From: Bacillota bacterium
Lineage (GTDB): Bacteria; Bacillota; Clostridia; Oscillospirales; Oscillospiraceae
DNA: 12,942 bases
Direction: 5' to 3'
Assembly (NCBI GenBank): GCA_023395775.1
Contig: JAEWYA010000131.1
Span: 1-12,942, forward strand
The position numbers were made by a program, and so were the translations under genes. Positions 6,509 through 12,441 of this stretch are shown here, piece by piece. Under the pieces are notes generated by a model. The model saw only the letters and a list, made by a program, of their open reading frames with translations. It did no database searches and was not told where the DNA came from. How positions within the stretch are numbered: the stretch's first letter is position 1; each line of letters begins with the position of its first letter.

Positions 6509-6982
6509 TTAAAAGAAAAGCTGCGCCACCCCTCCGGTGATGAGGCCGGTCAGTGCCCCCGCGATCAGTACCCCTACCGCGATGGCGGGCAAAGCCGTTT
6601 TCATTCGGATGTCCAGCAGCGACGCCACCAGCGCTCCGGTCCAGGCCCCGGTCCCCGGCAGGGGGATCGCCACCAGCAGGGCAAGACCCGGCAGGCGGTA
6701 TTTTGTCACGATGCGGCCCTTCAGGTGGGCGCGGCGCTCCAGGGCCGCGATCTTAGGACCCCACCACGCGCCCCGGCGCAGCCGGGCGAATACCCGCCGC
6801 ACCAGCAGCATGATAAAGGGTACCGGCAGCAGATTTCCCGCCACCGCCAGCCAATAGGCCGCCCACAGCGGCAGTCCTGCCGCTACACCGTAAGGAATGG
6901 CGCCCCGCAGTTCCACCACCGGCGTCGCCGCCATGAGAAAGGTGAGCAGTGCCCGCCCCGTCGTTGTCCCCAAAAACGCCAT
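6509..6982 (-). CDS. Small multidrug-export-type membrane protein (COG2426 family)
   Basis: This 157-residue membrane protein resembles the family annotated as small multi-drug export protein; the function is poorly established and transport is only inferred from the family name. It has four or so hydrophobic segments. The family-like motif ATPVVELRGAIPYGVAAGLP (about 19-38) lies in the first part. A positively charged loop (RRVFARLRRGAWWGPKIAALERRAHLKGRIVTKY, about 62-95) faces the cytoplasm, and VAIPLPGTGAWTGALVASLL follows at about 103-122. The ATG at 6982 has AAGGAG five bases upstream. It lies 72 bases after the ABC permease gene in the same direction, separated by an 8-bp GC hairpin, so it may be the last gene of that operon or have its own promoter; I see no clear one. 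The 6452-6502 terminator ends the transcript. Confidence 0.85.
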   Translation of the reverse strand: MAFLGTTTGRALLTFLMAATPVVELRGAIPYGVAAGLPLWAAYWLAVAGNLLPVPFIMLLVRRVFARLRRGAWWGPKIAALERRAHLKGRIVTKYRLPGLALLVAIPLPGTGAWTGALVASLLDIRMKTALPAIAVGVLIAGALTGLITGGVAQLFF

Positions 6983-7013
6983 GGATGCTCCTTTCTTGTG
7001 AAGCCGGAACAGC

Positions 7014-7035
7014 GGAGCGGGGGTTCTCCCGCTCC
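7014..7035 (-). other. GC-rich hairpin between the ABC permease gene and the COG2426-type gene
   Basis: GGAGCGGG (7014-7021) pairs with CCCGCTCC (7028-7035) around a six-base loop. No T tract follows on the minus strand, so it is more likely an attenuating or mRNA-stabilising structure than a full terminator. Confidence 0.45.
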
Positions 7036-7054
7036 ACTTGTTATTCTGTGTAAC

Positions 7055-7864
7055 TTACTGCAAATTCAGACGTTTTTTCAGTGTCAGAGTGGTGATGACA
7101 TAGTAGACTGCGCCGATGGCCAGCTCTGTGCCGATGAAAATGGCCATCATCTGGTGGAAGGCCGCCATTCCGTCCATGCCGGTATGAAACATATTCTCGA
7201 ATTCGTCCATGTTAAAGAGCAGGCCGCTTATGAACTGAATGGCAAACTGGAACACGAAGAAGAACAGCACGCTCAGAGCGCCCTTGTGATTTGCAAAGCT
7301 GTGGCCCACGGCCATGGCCGCATAAAATTCCAGGCACAGCACCGCGCAGCTCAACAGGCAGAGCACGATCAGTTCAATGGCGATTGCCGGCACATTCAGC
7401 CCGTATTCTTTTACCAACTCATGAAGCACCTGGAGGGCCTGATGGAAATAGTAAGAGCTGAAAATATTCCGCATGACATCCAAATCGAAGAAGCAGACCA
7501 GCAGCGCGAGCGCTTCCGCGACTCCGGTGACAATAAACCACACGGTGGAGACGATGATCTTGGACCACACGATCTGGTGGCTGGAGACGGGCAGCGTAAA
7601 CGTCACATAGCCCTCGTCGCCCATGAGATTCGTGCGGAAACGGTTTACCATCAGCACAATGGACATGATCGCCAGAGACGCCATACCGATGACAAACGCA
7701 GCCATCAGAAGTCCGCCCAACAGATTCGGCAAAAAGATATCGGAATCCATCAAAAAGCGCAGGGCAAGATTTGCCGCCAGAGCCAGCACCAGCACGATCA
7801 GGAACAGCGGCCCCATGATCCGGGCCGTGGCCCGAAACTCGTGTTTCATCAGTTTTCTCAGCAT
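7055..7864 (-). CDS. ABC-2-type transporter permease subunit
   Basis: This is the membrane half of an ABC transporter whose ATPase is the preceding gene. The 269-residue product has about six hydrophobic segments, at roughly 16-38, 48-73, 100-126, 158-190, 195-217 and 240-263. A cytoplasmic stretch NRFRTNLMGDEGYVTFTLPVSSHQIVWSK lies between the second and third; the GDEGYVTFTLPVS motif is typical of clostridial ABC-2 permeases beside YtrA-type regulators. The substrate cannot be deduced; related systems act in bacitracin, lantibiotic or cell-wall-stress responses. The ATG at 7864 overlaps the ATPase stop by seven bases (ATGCTGA), with GGGAGG seven bases upstream, which indicates translational coupling. 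Confidence 0.88.
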   Translation of the reverse strand: MLRKLMKHEFRATARIMGPLFLIVLVLALAANLALRFLMDSDIFLPNLLGGLLMAAFVIGMASLAIMSIVLMVNRFRTNLMGDEGYVTFTLPVSSHQIVWSKIIVSTVWFIVTGVAEALALLVCFFDLDVMRNIFSSYYFHQALQVLHELVKEYGLNVPAIAIELIVLCLLSCAVLCLEFYAAMAVGHSFANHKGALSVLFFFVFQFAIQFISGLLFNMDEFENMFHTGMDGMAAFHQMMAIFIGTELAIGAVYYVITTLTLKKRLNLQ

Positions 7865-8553
7865 TTGAATACCTCCCGGAACAGTGCGTCCACACTCATG
7901 CCCTTTTCCTCCCGGATCTGATCCACAGAGGACTGCAAAATAACCTGCCCCTGATTGATAAAAATAACTTCGTCCAGCACCTGCTCCACATCCGCGATCA
8001 GATGCGTGGAGATCATAACGGCGGCCTCCGGATCGTAGTTGTTGATGATGGTGTTGAGAATGTAGTCCCGGGTGGCCGGGTCCACGCCGCCGATGGGCTC
8101 ATCCAGCAGATACAGCTTTGCCGCCCGGCTCATCACCATGATGAGCTGAACCTTCTCCCGGGTACCCTTGCTCATCTGCCGGATGGTCTGGTCCATGCGG
8201 ATGCTGAGGTGCTGGAGCATTTCCTCTGCCCGGTCCCGGCGGAAGTCCGCGTAAAAGTCCTGATAAAAGTCCAGCAGCTTCCGGGTACTCATCCACAGGG
8301 GGATGCAGGTGCGCTCCGGGAGATAGGATACGACGGCATGAGTATCCTTGCCGGGAACCATCCCATTCACCAGCACCTGGCCGGAGGTAGGAGTCAGCAG
8401 GCCGTTGGCCAGCTTGATGAGCGTGGTCTTGCCGCTCCCGTTAGGGCCCAGCAGGCCCACGATGTGACCCGGCTCGATCGACAGGTTCAGATGATCCAGA
8501 GCCGGGGCGTGACCATAGGTCTTCACCAGCTCATTACATTCCAGAATCGCCAT
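7858..8553 (-). CDS. ABC transporter ATP-binding protein (YtrB-like)
   Basis: The 231-residue nucleotide-binding subunit has Walker A GPNGSGKT (residues 36-43), a divergent signature MSKGTREK (127-134) in place of LSGGQ, Walker B LYLLDEP (147-153), a D-loop (GGVDPA) and the switch histidine H184 (ISTHL). The usual Q-loop glutamine position reads YLPERT, with Glu at residue 80. These departures are common in the YtrB/BcrA-like group that accompanies YtrA regulators, so I do not regard them as inactivating. The start ATG lies 20 bases inside the regulator gene, in another frame, with GGGAGG nine bases upstream, and its stop overlaps the permease start. It presumably powers export or sensing with the downstream permease. 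Confidence 0.94.
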   Translation of the reverse strand: MAILECNELVKTYGHAPALDHLNLSIEPGHIVGLLGPNGSGKTTLIKLANGLLTPTSGQVLVNGMVPGKDTHAVVSYLPERTCIPLWMSTRKLLDFYQDFYADFRRDRAEEMLQHLSIRMDQTIRQMSKGTREKVQLIMVMSRAAKLYLLDEPIGGVDPATRDYILNTIINNYDPEAAVMISTHLIADVEQVLDEVIFINQGQVILQSSVDQIREEKGMSVDALFREVFKC

Positions 8554-8926
8554 TTCTCAGTTCCTCCCCCACATTTCCCTGACGCACCAGCGTCATGATT
8601 TCTTCCTTTTCATACCCCAGCCGGACCATTGCCGTCAGGAAATTTTGAATCTGGTATTCCGCCAGACTCCGCTTTGCCATTTCGATCATGCCTCTGTCCT
8701 CCGTCACAAATCTGCCCGCGGTACGCTGGCTGTATACCAGACCGTCCCGCTCCAGTTCCGTCAGCGCCCGCTGCATGGTGTTGGGGTTTACCCCGGCCTC
8801 CACAGCCAGATCCCGTACCGACGGAAGCCGCTCCCCCGGCGGAAACGCGCCTGACACGATGCCCACCTTGATCTGCTCGATCAGCTGAAAATAGATGGGC
8901 GCATCGTTTGAAAATTGCCATTTCAT
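8534..8926 (-). CDS. GntR-family transcriptional regulator, YtrA subfamily
   Basis: This 130-residue protein has an N-terminal GntR winged helix (APIYFQLIEQIKVGIVSGAFPPGERLPSVRDLA, about 9-41, then VNPNTMQRALTELERDGLV, 46-64). A short helical C-terminus (about 78-120) is the YtrA hallmark, rather than a ligand-binding FCD or UTRA domain. Such regulators usually repress their own operon encoding an ABC transporter and are relieved by cell-wall-active compounds. The ATG at 8926 is fixed by a strong AGGAGGTG seven bases upstream; the 24 residues that could be added in frame would be translated promoter. It is the first gene of the unit and overlaps the ATPase gene by 20 bases. Confidence 0.94.
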   Translation of the reverse strand: MKWQFSNDAPIYFQLIEQIKVGIVSGAFPPGERLPSVRDLAVEAGVNPNTMQRALTELERDGLVYSQRTAGRFVTEDRGMIEMAKRSLAEYQIQNFLTAMVRLGYEKEEIMTLVRQGNVGEELRNGDSGM

Positions 8927-8933
8927 TTTGTTG

Positions 8934-8941
8934 CACCTCCT
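8934..8941 (-). promoter_or_regulatory. Shine-Dalgarno site of the GntR gene
   Basis: AGGAGGTG on the minus strand lies seven bases before ATG 8926. It excludes the longer in-frame start at 8998, which falls inside the -35 region. Confidence 0.85.
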
Positions 8942-8970
8942 ATGCTGTGCGATTGTCTTAAGCAAGTAAT

Positions 8971-8998
8971 ACAATAACACAATTCTCGAAATTGTCAA
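8971..8998 (-). promoter_or_regulatory. Promoter and candidate operator of the GntR-ABC operon
   Basis: On the minus strand TTGACA (8993-8998), a 16-base spacer and TATTGT (8971-8976) with an upstream TG form an extended -10 promoter. An inverted repeat ACAATT-N5-AATTGT (8979-8995) covers part of the -35 and the spacer, a position suited to autorepression by the GntR protein. Confidence 0.65.
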
Positions 8999-9005
8999 GC
9001 GGTTT

Positions 9006-9052
9006 TTAAAAAATAATAAAAATTTTCAGGGGCCGCCAAAAAGCGGTCCCTG
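9006..9052 (-). terminator. Terminator of the HAD gene
   Basis: On the minus strand a 10-position stem with one A-C mismatch (9027-9036 with 9043-9052) and a TTTTTG loop is followed by AAAATTTTTATTATTTTTT (down to 9008). It lies 67 bases after the HAD stop codon and upstream of the GntR promoter, so it insulates the two minus-strand units. Confidence 0.85.
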
Positions 9053-9119
9053 ATAGGGTACAAGCTATTGACAGGATAGGGCAAAAATCACGGCGGGGAC
9101 TCGGCTTTCACCATACCCC

Positions 9120-9968
9120 TCACTCAGAATACCGTCCCTCCAGCGCCGCGACTACCTCCGCCAGCGCGTCTGCGTGGGCATCGCAGACGATTCTTGCTCC
9201 GCTTTGTCTCACCGCGGCGGCGCAGTTTGCCGGGGCAAAGCCCACGGCAGAGAGCTCCAGCATGGAAAGATCGTTGCCCTCATCGCCCACCGCGTAGACA
9301 TTCTCCAGCGCGATGCCGAGCCGCCCCGCAAGCTTGCGGAGCATCCCGCCCTTGGTGGCGCCTCTGGCGGTCATCTCAAGCAGAGATTTGCCGGAATAGA
9401 TCAGCTCATAGTCCGAGGCCCAGCCATGGCCGCGGATGAATCGCTCCACCTGAACAAGGTCCTCGTGTTCCGCCTCAAACAGCAGCTTTCCGAGGGGCAG
9501 GGGCACGTCCGGCAGGCTGGCCTTCTCCTCAACCCGAACGCCTGTCAAATGCTCATGCGCGCGAATAAGATCGTTGACCTGCACCGCGTGGATGACGTTT
9601 TCCACGTGGTACGCCTCCACCCCCACCTGGGGAAACGCGTCCAGCACCTGCTGCCCCCGCTCCCGGCTCTTTTCCGGCAAGAGGGCCGTCTCCAGATATT
9701 CTGCCTTGGCAAAGTCGTAAATAGCCGCGCCGTTGCAGATGACGCAGGGCGTGTTGATCGGGATCATGGGTGCCAGCTTTTCAAAAGCCGGAAGCGCTCG
9801 TCCGGTGGCTACGGCAAAGTGTCCGCCCTGCGCCATAAAGGATTCCAGCGCCGCCCGATTCCCCTCGGAGAGAGGCGGGATGGGCTTGCCCGTTCTCAGC
9901 GCGTCCTCCGTATAAATGAGCGTGTTATCAAAGTCGCTGGCCAGCAGTACGCCGTCAAATTTTCCCAT
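9120..9968 (-). CDS. Cof-type HAD-superfamily hydrolase (subclass IIB)
   Basis: This is a cytoplasmic haloacid-dehalogenase-fold phosphatase, probably acting on sugar or nucleotide phosphates; members are promiscuous and the substrate cannot be read here. Motif I is ASDFDNTL (D12, D14), motif II is VATGR (about 54-58), the motif III lysine is in ATKGGML and motif IV is GDEGNDLSML. Between motifs II and III lies the large IIB cap. The length, 282 residues, is normal. Two ATG codons are adjacent; the second (9968) is seven bases from AAGGAG (9976-9981) and is preferred over 9971, which is only four bases away. Motif I has DFDNT where most relatives have DxDGT. It is 72 bases after ricT in the same direction with only a hairpin between, so it may be read through from the holB-ricT transcript. 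Confidence 0.93.
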   Translation of the reverse strand: MGKFDGVLLASDFDNTLIYTEDALRTGKPIPPLSEGNRAALESFMAQGGHFAVATGRALPAFEKLAPMIPINTPCVICNGAAIYDFAKAEYLETALLPEKSRERGQQVLDAFPQVGVEAYHVENVIHAVQVNDLIRAHEHLTGVRVEEKASLPDVPLPLGKLLFEAEHEDLVQVERFIRGHGWASDYELIYSGKSLLEMTARGATKGGMLRKLAGRLGIALENVYAVGDEGNDLSMLELSAVGFAPANCAAAVRQSGARIVCDAHADALAEVVAALEGRYSE

Positions 9969-9991
9969 CATGGTTCTCCTTATGTCAATTG

Positions 9992-10024
9992 AATCGGGGA
10001 GAGGGAACGCCCCTCTCCCCGATT
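9992..10024 (-). terminator. Hairpin after ricT, possible partial terminator
   Basis: A perfect 14-bp stem (9992-10005 with 10011-10024) and a five-base loop lies 16 bases after the ricT stop. On the minus strand the tail is GATTCAATTG, without a proper T tract, so it may only attenuate transcription into the HAD gene. Confidence 0.5.
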
Positions 10025-10040
10025 TTGTCCTGTGGGCCGC

Positions 10041-11309
10041 TTATTCCGCGGGCGCTCCGCCGCTTCCGCCCGGACCGCCGCCTTTGCGGCGGCCGCCCCG
10101 GTGGTGGGGACGGCGGGAAGACTGTCCGCCATCACCCTTCTCCTGCCGGGGCTTTTCGCCGGCTGGCTTATCTTCCTTGGGGGACTGAAACTTAACCTGG
10201 GGCTTAGGCTTGCCGGACCGGGTCGGCTGTCCCTTCCCCGGCGCGGCGGTCTGGCTCTCCGGCTTTTTTCCGCCTTGGCCGGAGCCGCTCCGCCCGCTGC
10301 GGTGTCGGCGGCGGGAACCGCTGCGGCGATCCCCGTCCTCCGGAGGCGCAATACGCTCCCGGCTGGGGAGATCCTCCAGCTTTTCCAAGGGGACCAGTGG
10401 TTCCGAGGAGGCAAATTGCAGAACCTCCTCTTCTTCCCGCTCCTCCACATAGCGCTCAGGCCGCTCCCGGGGGACCTCAATCCCCTCCCGGCTGCCCTTG
10501 CCGTTGCGCAAAACACAGACCTCGCAGTTGTGGTAGCATTTCTGAGGCTCGGGCGCGGAGTCCAAACTCACCTTGACCGTCTCCCGCAGAAGGTTCACGC
10601 TTTTTACATTTCCGGGGCCGTCCGGCGTCTGGACAAAGGACTCGTTTTTCGGCATCCGCCTTACCGCGTCCTCATAGGCGTTCTGCTCGTATTTCAGGCA
10701 GCACATCAGCCGCCCGCAGGTGCCGGAAATTTTGGCGGGGTTCAGGCTGAGGTTCTGGGTCTTGGCCATTTTGATGGACACGGGCAGAAACCCGTCCAAA
10801 AACTGGGAGCAGCAAAACGGACGCCCGCAGATTCCCAGGCCTCCGATCATCTTTGCCTCGTCCCGGACGCCGATCTGGCGCAGCTCAATCCGGGCGCGGA
10901 ACACGCCCGCCAGATCCCGCACCAGCTCCCGGAAATCCACCCGTCCGTCGGCGGTAAAATAGAAGATGATCTTGGTGCCCTCGAAGCTGCACGAGACGTT
11001 CACCAGCTTCATCTCAAGTCCATGGTCCGTGATCTTCTTTTCGCAGACCTCAAAGGCCTCGCTCTCCCGTTTCCGATTGTACTCCACGGTGCGCTTGTCG
11101 TTTTCCGTCGCCATGCGGATCACGCTGCTGAGCGGGTGGACGATGGCGGAGTCCTCCACCTCGTGGTTTCCCTCCGTGCAGGTGGCGAATTCCGGGCCCT
11201 GGGCGGTCTCCACGATCACATGGTCGCCCATTTTAATCTGCCGGTCTCCCGGGGCAAAATAGTAGTTTTTGCAGCCGCCACGAAAGCGGACGCTGATTAC
11301 TTCGGTCAA
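10041..11309 (-). CDS. ricT: RicT/YaaT, PSP1-domain protein with long basic C-terminal tail
   Basis: RicT belongs to the RicA-RicF-RicT complex, which carries iron-sulfur clusters and adjusts RNase Y-dependent RNA processing, with effects on sporulation, competence and biofilm in Bacillus. The core (about 1-270) starts TEVISVRFRGGCKNYYFAPGD and includes RMATENDKRTVEYN. The two conserved cysteine groups are GICGRPFCC (C161, C166, C167) and GTCGRLMCC (C198, C203, C204). A further C-X3-C-X2-C lies at 258-265. From about residue 271 to 422 the protein is hydrophilic and low-complexity, first Glu/Arg-rich and then Arg/Lys/Gly/Pro/Gln-rich, ending in HHRGGRRKGGGPGGSGG. B. subtilis YaaT is about 275 residues, so this is an added tail, probably disordered and perhaps RNA-binding. 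The TTG start overlaps the holB stop (TTGA) and has GGAGG six bases upstream. The holB-ricT order is conserved in Firmicutes. Confidence 0.94.
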   Translation of the reverse strand: MTEVISVRFRGGCKNYYFAPGDRQIKMGDHVIVETAQGPEFATCTEGNHEVEDSAIVHPLSSVIRMATENDKRTVEYNRKRESEAFEVCEKKITDHGLEMKLVNVSCSFEGTKIIFYFTADGRVDFRELVRDLAGVFRARIELRQIGVRDEAKMIGGLGICGRPFCCSQFLDGFLPVSIKMAKTQNLSLNPAKISGTCGRLMCCLKYEQNAYEDAVRRMPKNESFVQTPDGPGNVKSVNLLRETVKVSLDSAPEPQKCYHNCEVCVLRNGKGSREGIEVPRERPERYVEEREEEEVLQFASSEPLVPLEKLEDLPSRERIAPPEDGDRRSGSRRRHRSGRSGSGQGGKKPESQTAAPGKGQPTRSGKPKPQVKFQSPKEDKPAGEKPRQEKGDGGQSSRRPHHRGGRRKGGGPGGSGGAPAE

Positions 11310-12172
11310 AGGATACCCTCCAATTCCACAGCCAAGGCGCCCAATACATGGTTGACTCCCACGTTATACGCGCATTCCCGGCAATATGTCTGCAATAGTT
11401 CTATTGTGTGCATGATTTGCTGTTTTGTCAAGTTTTTTGCAAGGAACCGCGCGGTTTTTTCCGTATTTCTCGGCGTTTCCTGCCCATAGACGGTCAAAAG
11501 CGCCTCTGAAAAGAGGCCGTGGGCCTGTTCCAGAAGGGTCTGAAGCGTCTCCCGGTCCGTCTTCTTCCGCTCCAGCTCCACCAGCAGCTCCGTGACGGCT
11601 CCCCGCTTTTTTTCTCCCACCGCGCGGCAAAGGGCTTCCGCCGCCGCAGCTTGCTCCGTTTCCCCGCCGTCTTCCGCCGCAGGGCGCAGCTTCAGCTCCA
11701 CACACCGGGAGCGCAGGGTCTGCAGCACTGCCGCCGGATTGGCCGCGCAGAAGAGGAACGCGGCGTAGGGCGGGCCCTCCTCCACGATCTTCAAGAGCAC
11801 GTTCTGGTCCTGTTCTGTCAAAAGGGCGCAGTCCTCAAAAATATAGACCTTCCGCGCCCCCTCATTGGGCCGGATATAGGCGTCCGACCGGACGGCGCGC
11901 ACTACATCCACAGCGATGTTCTTATGCTCCGTATCCTGTACGGAGATTACGTCCGGGTGAATATTCTCAAACACCTTGCGGCACGCTGTGCATAGGCCGC
12001 AGGGCTTTCTCGCCTCCGCTGTGCACTCCATGGCCGCGGCGGCAAACCGGGCGGCCCCGGCGCGGTCACCGGGGCCGGTGACCAGCAGCGCGTGGGCCAG
12101 TGCGCCGCGCTCCGCGGCGGCACGGATGCGGGCTGCCGCAGCGGTATTTTCTTTTCCTTCCAGTGCCGCCAT
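11306..12172 (-). CDS. holB: DNA polymerase III delta-prime subunit
   Basis: Delta prime is the stator of the clamp loader that opens and loads the beta sliding clamp during replication. The 288-residue protein shows an N-terminal AAA+ fold with a degenerate P-loop (GPGDRAGA, 33-40, lacking the Gly-Lys-Thr), normal for delta prime, which does not hydrolyse ATP. A zinc module follows (C50, C58, C61, C64; CGLCTACRKVFENIHPDV), then the Walker B-like VYIFEDCALLTEQDQNVLLKIVEE and the SRC motif (155-157) containing the arginine finger. The C-terminal third (about 190-288) is helical, as expected for the collar domain. ATG 12172 is chosen from GAGGAGG six bases upstream; an in-frame extension to 12232 runs into the promoter. 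It heads a minus-strand unit with ricT. Confidence 0.92.
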   Translation of the reverse strand: MAALEGKENTAAAARIRAAAERGALAHALLVTGPGDRAGAARFAAAAMECTAEARKPCGLCTACRKVFENIHPDVISVQDTEHKNIAVDVVRAVRSDAYIRPNEGARKVYIFEDCALLTEQDQNVLLKIVEEGPPYAAFLFCAANPAAVLQTLRSRCVELKLRPAAEDGGETEQAAAAEALCRAVGEKKRGAVTELLVELERKKTDRETLQTLLEQAHGLFSEALLTVYGQETPRNTEKTARFLAKNLTKQQIMHTIELLQTYCRECAYNVGVNHVLGALAVELEGIL

Positions 12173-12178
12173 ACAGGC

Positions 12179-12185
12179 CCTCCTC
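12179..12185 (-). promoter_or_regulatory. Shine-Dalgarno site of holB
   Basis: GAGGAGG on the minus strand sits six bases before ATG 12172 and rules out the longer in-frame start at 12232. Confidence 0.8.
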
Positions 12186-12222
12186 TTTCGCCGCGCAGTA
12201 CGCGGCATTTGATAATTTTTAT

Positions 12223-12251
12223 ATTGTATCACGGTTCCATGGAAAATGGAA
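12223..12251 (-). promoter_or_regulatory. Promoter of the holB-ricT operon
   Basis: On the minus strand TTCCAT (12246-12251), a 17-base spacer and TACAAT (12223-12228) preceded by TGA form an extended -10 promoter with a weak -35. The spacer contains the palindrome TTCCATGGAA (12235-12244). Transcription would begin about 40 bases before holB. Confidence 0.5.
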
Positions 12252-12257
12252 TTCTGA

Positions 12258-12295
12258 ATTTCGCATGGCCGCCAAACAGCGCGGCCTGGCGAAAT
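12258..12295. repeat. Imperfect inverted repeat between divergent promoters
   Basis: ATTTCGC (12258-12264) pairs with GCGAAAT (12289-12295), and GGCCGC (12267-12272) with GCGGCC (12281-12286), separated by a 2x2 internal loop and an eight-base apical loop. Neither side has a T tract, so it is not a terminator. It lies upstream of both divergent promoters. Confidence 0.6.
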
Positions 12296-12343
12296 CGCGG
12301 GTCGGTCCCACGTATTTCGGAGACTGTTTTGTGAAACACACCG

Positions 12344-12372
12344 TTGACATCCGGATGTCCCGCCGCTATACT
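12344..12372 (+). promoter_or_regulatory. Strong promoter of the aminotransferase gene with internal palindrome
   Basis: TTGACA (12344-12349), a 17-base spacer and TATACT (12367-12372) make a near-consensus sigma-A promoter. The perfect 14-bp palindrome GACATCCGGATGTC (12346-12359) overlaps the -35 and the spacer and is a candidate operator. The leader, about 63 bases, contains AAGCGC/GCGCTT (12389-12394 with 12406-12411). Confidence 0.85.
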
Positions 12373-12441
12373 GAAAAAAATTCCGGATAAGCGCCCATCA
12401 AATCAGCGCTTCCCCAAAATCGGATTAAAGGAGTATGCGCC

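Noticed and set aside
6725..7921. Long plus-strand open frame opposite the ABC permease and COG2426-type gene
   Set aside because: It encodes a His/Gln-rich shadow of hydrophobic codons on the other strand, with no domain.
7858..8553. MSKGT signature and Glu in the Q-loop of the ABC ATPase as loss of function
   Set aside because: These variants are common in the YtrB/BcrA-like group; Walker A, Walker B and the switch histidine are intact.
10032..11489. Long plus-strand open frame opposite ricT and holB
   Set aside because: The composition is biased and there is no domain or plausible ribosome site. It is a mirror of the minus-strand genes in GC-rich sequence.
11306..12172. Missing Gly-Lys-Thr in the holB P-loop as a defect
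   Set aside because: A degenerate P-loop is normal for the delta-prime subunit, which does not hydrolyse ATP.
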